Shown here: in pieces, positions 51,503-60,400 of the stretch | Numbering within the stretch: position 1 is the first letter of the stretch | Layout: the number at the start of each line of letters is the position of its first letter | Position numbers and translations under genes: made by a program | Notes under the pieces: generated by a model | Seen by the model: only the letters and a program-made list of their open reading frames with translations | The model's database searches: none | Told to the model about the DNA's origin: nothing | Origin: an uncultured Bacteroidota bacterium | Lineage (GTDB): Bacteria; Bacteroidota; Bacteroidia; Bacteroidales; P3 | Reading direction: 5' to 3' | Assembly: GCA_902800395.1 (NCBI GenBank) | Contig: CADCEC010000004.1 | Span: 256,381 to 320,380, forward strand | Length of the DNA: 64,000 bases

Positions 51503-51692
51503 ATTTCCCATTGGGATTTTGCAATTTCCCATTGGGATTTTGCAATTTCTCATTGAGATTTTTCATTTTCCCATTGGGATTTTTTCGTTTCTCATTGGGG
51601 CTTTAAAATTTCCCCACGGGATTTTTAATTTTCCCCACGGGATTTTGCAAAATCCCCACGGGATTTCTCAATTTCCCCACGGGATTTTTTCG
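51503..51692. repeat. Nine-unit 21-bp palindromic array
   Basis: Units start at 51503, 51524, 51545, then about every 21-22 bases. Five have TTCCCATTGGGATTTT-like centres and four TTCCCCACGGGATTTT; each unit is a short palindrome. Lies between the etfA stop and the acyl-CoA dehydrogenase start in an otherwise tight operon. There are no variable spacers, so it is not CRISPR. Confidence 0.92.
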
Positions 51693-51721
51693 CCTCCCGT
51701 CCCGGCAGCCCTCCGGCGGCT

Positions 51722-52777
51722 TTACTTGCTGTTCTGTTTGTAGTACTTAATCATCTTAGGCACAACCTCTTCCACCGTGCCGGTAATCACATAGTCGGCA
51801 ATCTTGTTGATGGGGGCCTCGGGGTCGGAGTTGATGCTGATGATGATGCCCGAGTCCTGCATGCCGGCGATGTGCTGGATCTGGCCGCTGATGCCGCAGG
51901 CGATGTACACCTTGGGGTGCACCGTGACGCCCGTCTGGCCAATCTGGCGGTCGTTGTCAATCCAGCCGGCGTCGACGGCGGCGCGGCTGCCGCCCACCTC
52001 GCCGTGCAGCACTTTGGCCAGCTCGAACAGGCTGTCGAAGCCCTCCTTCGAGCCCACGCCGTAACCGCCGGCCACGACGATGGGGGCGCCTTTCAGGTTG
52101 TGCTTCGCGGCCTCCACATGGTGGTCGAGCACTTTTACTACAAAGGCTTCTGGCGAGACATATTTACTTACTTCCGGATAGACGACCTCTTTCTTGCAGG
52201 CCTGGGAGGCCTTGGCTCCACTTCGGTCGCCGAGCCCGTCATAGATGGCCTTCTGCATGACGCCGCTGCGCACGGTGGCCATCTGCGGACGGTGGTCGGG
52301 GTTGACGATGGTGGCCACAATGTTGCCGCCGAAAGCGGGACGGATCTGGTACAGCAGGTTCTCATACACCTTGCCGCTCTTCTTGTCCTCGTAGGGGCCG
52401 ATTTCGAGCTGCGTGCAGTCGGCGGTGAGGCCGCTGGTGAGGCTCGACGAGACACGCGGGCCGAGGTCGCGGCCGATGACCGTGGCGCCCATCAGGCAGA
52501 TCTGCGGCTGCTCCTCCTTGAAGAGGTTCACCACGATGTCGGTGTGCGGCGCCGAAGTGTAGGGGAAGAGCTCGGGGGCATCGAACACGAAGAGCTTGTC
52601 CACGCCGTAGGGCAACACCTGCTCCTCCACTTTGCCCTTGATGCCGGTGCCGATGGCCACAGCGTGAAGTTCCACGCCCAGCTCATTGGCCAGCTTACGG
52701 CCTTTGGTCAGAAGTTCCTGCGACACCTCGCGCACTTCCGTTCCTTCAATCTCAATATATACGAATACGTTGTTCAT
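51722..52777 (-). CDS. etfA: Electron transfer flavoprotein alpha subunit
   Basis: 351 residues from ATG 52777. A TTG 9 bases earlier would overlap etfB; the ATG gives a TAAC-ATG junction and is preferred. The C-terminal FAD domain is clear: GGYGVGSKEGFDSL, SRAAVDAGWIDNDRQIGQTGVTV, and ISGQIQHIAGMQDS--I--IN-DPEAPI. With EtfB it carries electrons from acyl-CoA dehydrogenase to the respiratory chain or takes part in bifurcation. Confidence 0.96.
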   Translation of the reverse strand: MNNVFVYIEIEGTEVREVSQELLTKGRKLANELGVELHAVAIGTGIKGKVEEQVLPYGVDKLFVFDAPELFPYTSAPHTDIVVNLFKEEQPQICLMGATVIGRDLGPRVSSSLTSGLTADCTQLEIGPYEDKKSGKVYENLLYQIRPAFGGNIVATIVNPDHRPQMATVRSGVMQKAIYDGLGDRSGAKASQACKKEVVYPEVSKYVSPEAFVVKVLDHHVEAAKHNLKGAPIVVAGGYGVGSKEGFDSLFELAKVLHGEVGGSRAAVDAGWIDNDRQIGQTGVTVHPKVYIACGISGQIQHIAGMQDSGIIISINSDPEAPINKIADYVITGTVEEVVPKMIKYYKQNSK

Positions 52778-52778
52778 G

Positions 52779-53648
52779 TTAGCCAATGATTTTGTCGTTT
52801 AACAACTCTTTGATGAGGCCGTCGATGTCGGCATCGGCTCCTGTGAGGGTCTTGCTCTCCTTGGCCTGGAAGGCGATGCTCTGCACCTCTTTCACCTTGG
52901 TGGGCGAGCCGCTCATGCCGCACTGGTTGGGGTCGCCGTCCACGTCGGCCACGCTCCACTGCGTGAGGTTGAGGTAGGGGCGCTCGGCGCGGAGACCCTT
53001 GCGGCTGTCGTCCTCGGCCACCTCGAGCGGGCAGGCGGCGTACTTGTACTTCATCACCATCTTGGCGTTGGCGGGGCGGCATTCGGCGGCGCTGCCGTTG
53101 ACGGTAACAACGAGGGGCAGCGGAGCCTCCACCACCTCTACGCCGCCGTCAATCATGCGACGGATGGTGGCTTTTCCGTCCTTAATACCAAGAATCTCTT
53201 CAGCGTAGGTCACCTGATTGAGGCCCAGCTTCTGAGCCACTTGGGGACCCACCTGAGCGGTGTCGCCGTCGATGGCCTGACGGCCACCAATGACGAGGTC
53301 CACGTCGCCAATCTTCTTGATGGCGGTGGCCAAAGCATAACTGGTAGCCAGCGTATCGGCACCGGCAAACAGTCTGTCAGTCAGCAGCCAGCCGGTGTCG
53401 GCGCCGCGGTAGAGACCTTCGCGGATAATCTCGCCAGCACGCGGCGGACCCATGGTCAGCAACCCCACGGTGGTGCCGGGGTTCTGTTCCTTGATGCGGA
53501 GCGCTTGCTCCAGGGCATTCAAATCTTCGGGATTAAAAATAGCGGGCAGCGCGGCACGGTTCACCGTCCCCTCCGCTGTCATAGCATCCTTGCCAACATT
53601 CCTTGTATCAGGAACTTGTTTCGCAAGTACAACAATCTTCAAACTCAT
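52779..53648 (-). CDS. etfB: Electron transfer flavoprotein beta subunit
   Basis: 289 residues: IVVLAKQVPDTRNVGKD start, NPEDLNALEQALRIKE, adenine-nucleotide region VIGGRQAIDGDTAQVGPQVAQKLG, and a C-terminal SPTKV. Pairs with etfA. First gene of the etfB-etfA-acyl-CoA dehydrogenase operon. The promoter box lies 23 bases upstream. Confidence 0.95.
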   Translation of the reverse strand: MSLKIVVLAKQVPDTRNVGKDAMTAEGTVNRAALPAIFNPEDLNALEQALRIKEQNPGTTVGLLTMGPPRAGEIIREGLYRGADTGWLLTDRLFAGADTLATSYALATAIKKIGDVDLVIGGRQAIDGDTAQVGPQVAQKLGLNQVTYAEEILGIKDGKATIRRMIDGGVEVVEAPLPLVVTVNGSAAECRPANAKMVMKYKYAACPLEVAEDDSRKGLRAERPYLNLTQWSVADVDGDPNQCGMSGSPTKVKEVQSIAFQAKESKTLTGADADIDGLIKELLNDKIIG

Positions 53649-53670
53649 AAATTAACATAATTTAAAAATG

Positions 53671-53678
53671 CAAAGATA
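53671..53678 (-). promoter_or_regulatory. TAnnTTTG promoter box for the etf operon
   Basis: CAAAGATA on plus (TATCTTTG on minus). The 7-bp AAATTGA tract (53688-53720) lies in its -33 region. Confidence 0.8.
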
Positions 53679-53783
53679 CGAATAAATTGAAAATTGAAAA
53701 TTGAAAAATGAAAATTTAACAAAAAAATGACCCATTGAGTCTTTTCTTAACATATAGTAGCCTATATATACGATTGTTATATG

Positions 53784-53849
53784 TTTGTTGTTCGTTTGTT
53801 AATCGAACAACAAACGAACAACAAACGAACAACAAACGAACAACAAACG
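53784..53849. repeat. 11-bp tandem array with inverted partner
   Basis: Four perfect AACAACAAACG units (53806-53849). The 17 bases at 53784-53800 are the reverse complement of 53809-53825, around AATCGAAC. Same plan and AATC centre as at 37419-37474. The rest of the 303-base gap holds only AT-rich DNA and the two regulatory sites. Confidence 0.92.
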
Positions 53850-53889
53850 AATAGATAACGTACATCTATACTACTTGAATTTTTGAGCA

Positions 53890-53920
53890 TAAAAAAAGAG
53901 CAGCCCACATGGAGCTGCTC
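53890..53920 (-). terminator. Terminator after the OmpA-family gene
   Basis: GAGCAGC/GCTGCTC stem, with seven T on the minus strand. Confidence 0.9.
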
Positions 53921-53951
53921 TAATTCTTAGCGAAAATAGAGGCTTTCAGTC

Positions 53952-55421
53952 TTATTTTTTGACGAATTCCACGCGGCGATTTTTGGCGCGGCCCTCGTCG
54001 GTGTTGTTGTCGGCGATGGGGGAATGGGAACCCTTACCCACAGCTGTGAGGCGAGACTTGTCGATGCCCTGATTCACAAGGGCGGCGACAATGGCCTCGG
54101 CGCGCTTCTGGGAGAGCGGGTCGTTGACCTTGTCGGAGCCGGTATTGTCGCAGTGGCCTTGGACTTCGAATTTAATGTCCTTTTTTTCATTCATCAGCTT
54201 GGCGATGCGGTTGATTTCCACCATGGATTCGGGCTTGAGGTCAGCTTTTCCGGTCTCGAAAGTGATGGCGTAGGTTACAATCTTGCCGTCGGAGGTCAGG
54301 CGGTCGTACAGCGGCACAGCGCCTTTGGCGAGGCGGACGTTGGAGATGCCCGAATATTTATAGGTGCCGTTATGCCGGAACCAGAAGCAGCGGGGCGCCA
54401 GGGCGACGGGGATGTTGATGACCCGCATGCCGTTGATGTAGCCCTTGAAGGCCCGCTGGTTGAAGGAGAAGGCGAAGTGGTTCCACTCGCCGGGCTTCAG
54501 GGGGTTGTCCTTGTTGTTGTAATCAGAATAAGCGTCATTCAGGCCCAGTTGTTTCTCTCCCGTCGTGGACGACTCCTTGTCTGGCTTGGTCATCGACCAG
54601 TACAGGGTGGAAGAACCGTCGCTGCGCCAGTTGAAGGTGATTTCTCCGCACTCACCGCTGTTCCAGTCGATTTTCTCCTCGTTGGCAAAGGTGAGGTGGA
54701 GGTCGTTGGTCTGGCTGTCATCGTATTCTGCTTCCACTTCATTGAGATAGAAGTCGAATTCCAGCGTGAAGACCTCCGGCAGGAAGGCGCGTTTTTCCTT
54801 CATCAGCGGGATCACCACTCCGTAGCCGTCATCGGTGAAGGCCAGGACCTTGCGGCCGGCTAAGGAGCCCACCTCGGCATAGCCTTCCATCAGGTCCCAG
54901 CGCGAGGGGAACTCGCCCAGCTTCTCGCTGGCGAAGTCGTCCTCGAAGAAGATTTCGTCGCCGGGGACGAAGTCGCTCTTGGCGTAGGCACTCTCCACCT
55001 GCTTCTTGGCTTTGGGCTTGGCAGCCGTTCCTGTGCCGGGTTTCTTGGCGCCGCATTCTTCGCAGAACTTGCCGCTGTTACCTTCCTTGCCACATTCGGG
55101 GCAGGTCCAGCCGGCATTCTGACCGGGCTTTTTGGCACCGCATTCTTCGCAGAACTTGCCGCTGTTGCCCTCCTTGCCACATTCGGGGCAGGTCCAGCCG
55201 GTGGCGGTCTTTTCTTCGGTCTCCTGCTCCGTCGTTTCGTTTTCCTCCTGCTCTTTTAGGTTGCCATCGAGCATGTCGTTCACTTTTTTCTCGACCTTGT
55301 TTTCGATATTCTGCTCGGCAGTTTCCTTGGCTTTCTGGCCGAGACGCTCGAGAAAGCTCTGTGCGCTGGCGATGTTGCCGGCAAGCATCAGGGAGGATAC
55401 AATCAGTACAAATCTTTTCAT
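53952..55421 (-). CDS. Exported OmpA-family protein with two zinc ribbons
   Basis: 489 residues. Signal peptide to NIASAQ; a charged helix; then two nearly identical 26-residue zinc ribbons (each WTCPECGKEGNSGKFCEECG), a middle jelly-roll-like region (about 165-370; LEFDFYLNEVEAEYDD, WNHFAFSFNQRAFKGYINGMRV, concanavalin-like), and an OmpA peptidoglycan-binding end (VQGHCDNTGSDKVNDPLSQKRAEA, GKGSHSPIADNNTDEGRAKNRRVEF). Zinc ribbons of this rubredoxin-like type are common in cytosolic proteins; on an exported one they are unusual. Last gene of the 57314-53952 group. Confidence 0.85.
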   Translation of the reverse strand: MKRFVLIVSSLMLAGNIASAQSFLERLGQKAKETAEQNIENKVEKKVNDMLDGNLKEQEENETTEQETEEKTATGWTCPECGKEGNSGKFCEECGAKKPGQNAGWTCPECGKEGNSGKFCEECGAKKPGTGTAAKPKAKKQVESAYAKSDFVPGDEIFFEDDFASEKLGEFPSRWDLMEGYAEVGSLAGRKVLAFTDDGYGVVIPLMKEKRAFLPEVFTLEFDFYLNEVEAEYDDSQTNDLHLTFANEEKIDWNSGECGEITFNWRSDGSSTLYWSMTKPDKESSTTGEKQLGLNDAYSDYNNKDNPLKPGEWNHFAFSFNQRAFKGYINGMRVINIPVALAPRCFWFRHNGTYKYSGISNVRLAKGAVPLYDRLTSDGKIVTYAITFETGKADLKPESMVEINRIAKLMNEKKDIKFEVQGHCDNTGSDKVNDPLSQKRAEAIVAALVNQGIDKSRLTAVGKGSHSPIADNNTDEGRAKNRRVEFVKK

Positions 55422-55441
55422 TGTTTTTGATTTTTTGATTT

Positions 55442-56530
55442 CTATTCAGTTTTTTCGGTTCGCAGCAGTTGATAGTTGTCGTCAAAGACATCCACCATGC
55501 CGTCTTTGCGGCTCATTTTGAAGATTCCGTTTGCATCATCGTAGAGGCCTGTGTAGGTGGGCTTCACTTTCTCGATGCCGTCTTCTCCGACAATGCCTAT
55601 CAGTTTTCCATCCTTCGAGACCAGCCAGCCGAAGCCGAACTTATTGTCGACCATGGTATAGACGAAGGGGGAGAGCGTTTTCCCGTCGTAGTCCACGAAG
55701 CCGAATTTCCCGTTTTTGTTGAAACAGGCAGAATGCTTTCCATAGCCGCGGCTGTCGTAGAAGTCGTAGATGAATGGGATGCGCACACGGCCGTCGTAGC
55801 CTCTGGCTCCGGCGCGGATGCTGCCGTTCTTTTCCTTTCCCTCTAGGAAAATGATATCCTCGTCGGGATAATAAGCTCGGATTCTGTAATACTTTGCTTC
55901 CAGAATGGTCTTTCCTTCCAAACTTATTACTCCCCATGTGTAGTCCGCTTGCTCGCTCAGATTCCTGACAAGGTCCTGTGCGTCGGGGAGCGGTCCGTAG
56001 ATGGGGGCTTCCGTCACGGCATAGAGGCCGTTGCCGATGTCTTGGTATTGGGAGTAGGCCTTGTGGTTGATGGCCAGCTTCTTGAGGTCGCGAAGGATTG
56101 CCGCTGGGTTGACGGAGAAAGAGGTGACCGTAGGGTTTCCCATTTTGTTATACTCAGCCATTTGGCTTTCCGCCTCACGGAGTTGTGCACGCAGTTCGCC
56201 CGCAAGTTCGGGGTGCTCCTTAATCATCTTCTCCACTTCGGCCTTTATCTTTGCAAATTCGCTGTTCCCATCAGAGAGACCCCGGTTCAGCCTCATTTGG
56301 CCATACTCTTCGGCAAAGGTCTTAAGGCGGAGGTAGAGGGGGTCGTTCTCGTCGATGGCATCCTCGGGCATGAGCAGATATTGCTGAAGGACGTGAGTGG
56401 GATGATTGTCCGACGATTTGGAAAATTCCTCTGACGCCGCATATTGCAGGTCTGTGATGTTCATCCATTCTTGCGCCGCCGCCGTCAGTGTGAATCCCAG
56501 TACAATGAGACAAATAGCCAGTTTTTTCAT
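55442..56530 (-). CDS. Secreted WG-repeat-like protein
   Basis: 362 residues with a signal peptide (LAICLIVLGFTLTAAAQ). An amphipathic helical N-terminal half (EFAKIKAEVEKMIKEHPELAGEL), then repeats of the WG type (YTWGVISLEGKTILEAKYYRI, GKFGFVDYDGKTLSPFVYT, KLIGIVGEDGIEKVKPTYTG). WG repeats are widespread, of unknown binding function. It sits 20 bases upstream of the OmpA-family gene and is probably on the same transcript. Confidence 0.75.
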   Translation of the reverse strand: MKKLAICLIVLGFTLTAAAQEWMNITDLQYAASEEFSKSSDNHPTHVLQQYLLMPEDAIDENDPLYLRLKTFAEEYGQMRLNRGLSDGNSEFAKIKAEVEKMIKEHPELAGELRAQLREAESQMAEYNKMGNPTVTSFSVNPAAILRDLKKLAINHKAYSQYQDIGNGLYAVTEAPIYGPLPDAQDLVRNLSEQADYTWGVISLEGKTILEAKYYRIRAYYPDEDIIFLEGKEKNGSIRAGARGYDGRVRIPFIYDFYDSRGYGKHSACFNKNGKFGFVDYDGKTLSPFVYTMVDNKFGFGWLVSKDGKLIGIVGEDGIEKVKPTYTGLYDDANGIFKMSRKDGMVDVFDDNYQLLRTEKTE

Positions 56531-56561
56531 GGTGGCAAAATATGGTTGCTATTATGGTATG

Positions 56562-57314
56562 TCAATCAATGAGGTCTTCTTTCACCAAGGTGATGATATT
56601 AGTTGTCAGGCTGGTGTAAGGTTGATTATTGATGACGGCACTGCAGGAAGCTGTATAGTGCGATCCGTTGTAGAGATAGGTGTCGGCCCAGTTGGCAGTA
56701 ATGGTATTGTGTTCGGGAAGCGCACGCAGGTCGGCGATAAATTCTTCGAGGCTGGAGGCATGGGGATAGGGCGTCTCGTGCGGGCCGTCCCACTGCCCAT
56801 TGTCCAGGTTACCCCACGTGATGTTGCCGCCGCAGTAGTATGTATCGCGCTCCCAGTCGGCCAGCACGCGGAGCTCGTCGTTGATGAAGTAGATGTCGTT
56901 TTCGATGCAGATGGCCTGACTGGAGGTGTTGAGGTGGTTTTCATGCATGACGACACCGCCGACGAGGTTGTCAATCTCAGGAAAGTCGCAACGCAAATAG
57001 CAGGCGTAGTAGTCGCCCATGATGTTGCCCTTGATAAAGGCGCGCACATTCTCCGCATCTTCTGCGTCAAGTTCTTCAGGGTCGATCTCGGTGAAACCCA
57101 TTGCCATCACGCGGTTGCAGGCTTCATCCCAGTCAGTGTTTATCAGCGAACGCATGAGGGTGTAACTCATGAAAGTAGAGTCTGTCTGGACGGTACCGCC
57201 GCCACCACCGCCGTTATTACCGCCACCACCGTTGTTGGTATTGTCTTTTTCGCCGCAGGCAACCATCGCTGTCATCGCAAAGGCGATCATCAGTGCTGAA
57301 AAAACTTTTTTCAT
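56562..57314 (-). CDS. Uncharacterised lipoprotein
   Basis: 250 residues, lipoprotein signal (C20, MVACGEK) followed by a Gly/Asn-rich linker (NNGGGGNNGGGGGG). The remainder has no recognised domain. First gene of the group 57314-53952 and 31 bases before the WG-repeat gene, with a promoter box 46 bases upstream. Confidence 0.7.
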   Translation of the reverse strand: MKKVFSALMIAFAMTAMVACGEKDNTNNGGGGNNGGGGGGTVQTDSTFMSYTLMRSLINTDWDEACNRVMAMGFTEIDPEELDAEDAENVRAFIKGNIMGDYYACYLRCDFPEIDNLVGGVVMHENHLNTSSQAICIENDIYFINDELRVLADWERDTYYCGGNITWGNLDNGQWDGPHETPYPHASSLEEFIADLRALPEHNTITANWADTYLYNGSHYTASCSAVINNQPYTSLTTNIITLVKEDLID

Positions 57315-57359
57315 TGTGTTTGAGATTTGAAGTTATTAAACCGAATTAATTTTAAATTG

Positions 57360-57367
57360 CAAAGATA
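57360..57367 (-). promoter_or_regulatory. TAnnTTTG promoter box for the 57314-53952 group
   Basis: CAAAGATA on plus (TATCTTTG on minus), with CAAA 20 bases further (57388-57391) as a -33 TTTG element. Confidence 0.8.
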
Positions 57368-57426
57368 CAAATTGTTTTTGAACTGACCAAAAAAATCTTT
57401 TTTTTTACTTTATCGAACTTTTTTTG

Positions 57427-57434
57427 TATCTTTG
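57427..57434 (+). promoter_or_regulatory. TAnnTTTG promoter box for the glucan synthase gene
   Basis: TATCTTTG, 28 bases before the start codon at 57462; divergent from the minus-strand box at 57360. Confidence 0.8.
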
Positions 57435-57461
57435 CACTTTGCTTTATTATATATTGCGTGT

Positions 57462-60400
57462 ATGAAGAATATTTATAAAGAGTTCAAAAACAGTGTAAAG
57501 GAGATTACACGGTATTATATGCTGCTGGTGGAGGAGACACGAAATCAGCGACTGGTGGGTAGCACCAACGAGTGGGTGCTCGATAATTACTACATGATTA
57601 GTGAGCAGGAGAAGGTGCTGAAGGAGGAGTTGAAGGGAGTGGAAAGTGGAAAGTGGAAAGTGGGAAGCAAGAGGGTGGATGTGTTGTGGAAGCTGCTGGA
57701 GGGCTACCTGCGGAAGTGCCACCACCAGGTGGACAAGACTTTATTCTTCCGCTACCTGAGCCAGGTGCAGGTGAAGGGCAAGGACTATCTGAGCTACCCC
57801 GAGGTGTGTGCGCTGCTGCCGCTGACGAAGGCCATCCTCATCAAAGAGTTGGCGGACCTGTGTCGTCAGCTGGAGGCTGAGAAGAGTTACCACTATGTGC
57901 CGACGGACCGCGGACAGGCGGACATGGAGCAGTTGGACAAGGCTGCGCAGGAGAACTTGCAGATGATGAATATCTTCAACTCGCTGAAGAAAATGACACG
58001 TCTGCCGCTGTCGGAGCTTATCGATGCGGTGAGTTTCTCGGAGCGTATGCTGAAGGGCGAGAAGGCCGGTATGTACGACGAGATGCAGGACAAGACGAAG
58101 GAGGACTACAGGGCGAAGGTGGTGCAGCTGTTGCGAAGTGGAAAGTGGAAAACGGAAAGTGGAAAGCGTCTGTCGGAGTATGAGTTTGTGAAGGAATTGG
58201 TGGCGAAGGCTGACGAAAAGGGAGAACATGTGGGGTGGCAGCTGTTTCCGCCGAAACGCTGGAAGGCCCGCGCACATAGTTATATCTGGATCGTTACGCT
58301 GGGAAGTCTGTTGCTGGCGGCATTGATAGGTTATGGGTTATGGGTTATGGGTTATGGAGATGGGCTTAATTGGCTGTGGGTAGTGCTGACTGTGTTGCTG
58401 TGGCTGCCAATGAGCCAGGTGATGATAGACCTCTTCAACTGGCTGCTGGGCAAGTTGCACAGGCCCATGGGAACGTTCAAGATGAAATTCAAGGACGGCA
58501 TGATTCCCGAGGAGTATACCACGATGGTCATCATGCCCACCATATTGAAGAACCGTGCGAAGGTGGAAGAGCTGCTGGGGGTGCTGGAGGTATACTATCT
58601 CTCCAACATCAATCGTGGTAATGGGCGCGATGGTTTTAGTGGAACGAATGGGCAGAATTTGTACTATACTCTCGTGGGCGATGCGGCATCGTACAAGGAG
58701 GCCGATGCACCGTGGGACGACGAGGTGGTGCAGGCCGGTTTGGAGAAAGTGAAGGAGTTGAATGAGAAATACGGTGCTCATATTTTCAACTTCGTCTATC
58801 GCAAGCGTGCCTGGAGCGAAGGCGAGCAGACTTGGCTGGGATACGAGCGCAAGCGTGGCGCGATACTGCACTTTAACGACTTGGTGTTGGGAAACACCAC
58901 CGAGGAGGAGAAACAGGTGCGTTTCCGCTGCGAGACCATCAGCGAGTGGCAGAACCGGCCGCCGCAGTTTATCATCACGCTGGACACCGATACCGAGTTG
59001 GTACTCTATTCAGCGCAGAAGTTGATTGGCGCAATGGCGCATCCGCTGAACCGTGCACAACTGAGCCCCGATGGACGCCGCGTGGACCGCGGTTACGGCA
59101 TCATGCAGCCGAGGGTGAATGTCGACGTGGAGGTGACTAATAAGAGCCGCTTTGCGCAGTTGTTTGCCGGCCTGGGTGGTCTGGATGTGTATACCACGGC
59201 CAGTTTCGAGCTTTATCAGGATATCTTCAACGAGGGCTCCTTCTGTGGCAAGGGCATCTACGACCTAAAGGTGTTCCAGCAGGTACTGAAGGGCACCTTC
59301 CCGGAGAATCTCATACTGAGTCACGATCTCATTGAGGGTTGTCATATCCGTTGCGGTCTCATCAACGATGTGGAACTCTTCGACGACAACCCGAGCAACT
59401 GGATTGACGACGCCAAGCGTCACCATCGCTGGACGCGCGGTGACTGGCAGATTATCCCGTGGCTGAAAAACAGGGTGAAGAATGAGAAGGGTGAGAGGGT
59501 GAAAAACCAGGTGAACACCATCGGCAAGTGGAAGATATTCGACAACCTGCGCCGCTCGATGCTGAGCCTTAGTCTGGTGGTTTTGATTTTGGTTGGTTAT
59601 GGAATCTCCGCGTGGCAGAATTACGCAGTTCAGCAAGGAATCAGTGGGTCGTGGTTTGTGCTGGTGGCACTTGTCGCTGTGGCGAGCCCGATAGTGTTCT
59701 TCATCGTGGGACAGGTGACGAAGGTGCCTCGTTTTGGCAAGCGCTACCGCTACTACATGACGCTGATGCGTGGATTCAAGGTGATTATCTACCGTTCTTT
59801 GGTGCAGTTCGCGCTGCTCCCCAAGGAGGCGTGGATGTATACCGACGCTGCTGTCCGGGCCTGCTACCGCATGTGGTTTTCGCATAGAAACCTGCTGGCA
59901 TGGATTACCAGCGACGAAGCCTCCAAGAGTACCAAGGGTACCTTGGGCGACTATTTGGGGAAATTCTGGATTAACTATGTGGTGTCTGCTGTGGTGTTCT
60001 GTATGGCACTGCTGGGCCATGTGGGCATCGGCGCCTGGGGAGCTGCAGGATTCTGCATGGCGACCTGGTGCAGTGCGCCCTTCCTGATGTACTGGCTGGG
60101 TAAGAAATTCCCACAGGACAAGAAGAACCTTAATGCGAAGGAGACCGACGAGGTGCGCCGTCTGGCGCAAAAGACCTGGAGTTTCTTCGACAAGCTGATA
60201 ACCGAAGAGAACAACTGGCTTATTCCCGACAATTATCAATTGAATCGTGACAAGAAGACCGACTACAAGACCTCACCGACGAATATCGGCTATTCGCTCA
60301 CTGCGGTGGTGAGTGCTGCAGAACTGCAATTCATCAGCGAGAAGGAGGCAGTGAGCCGCATCTCACAGATTATTCACACTGTCGGTCGACTTGAGAAATG

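Noticed and set aside
51503-51692. CRISPR array
   Set aside because: Repeats are contiguous 21-bp units with no unique spacers and no cas genes nearby.
51450-51743. 97-codon frame with repeated FPIGI/FPHGI heptads
   Set aside because: It is the translation of the 21-bp palindromic array; the array is better explained as DNA or RNA sites, with no start signal or homology.
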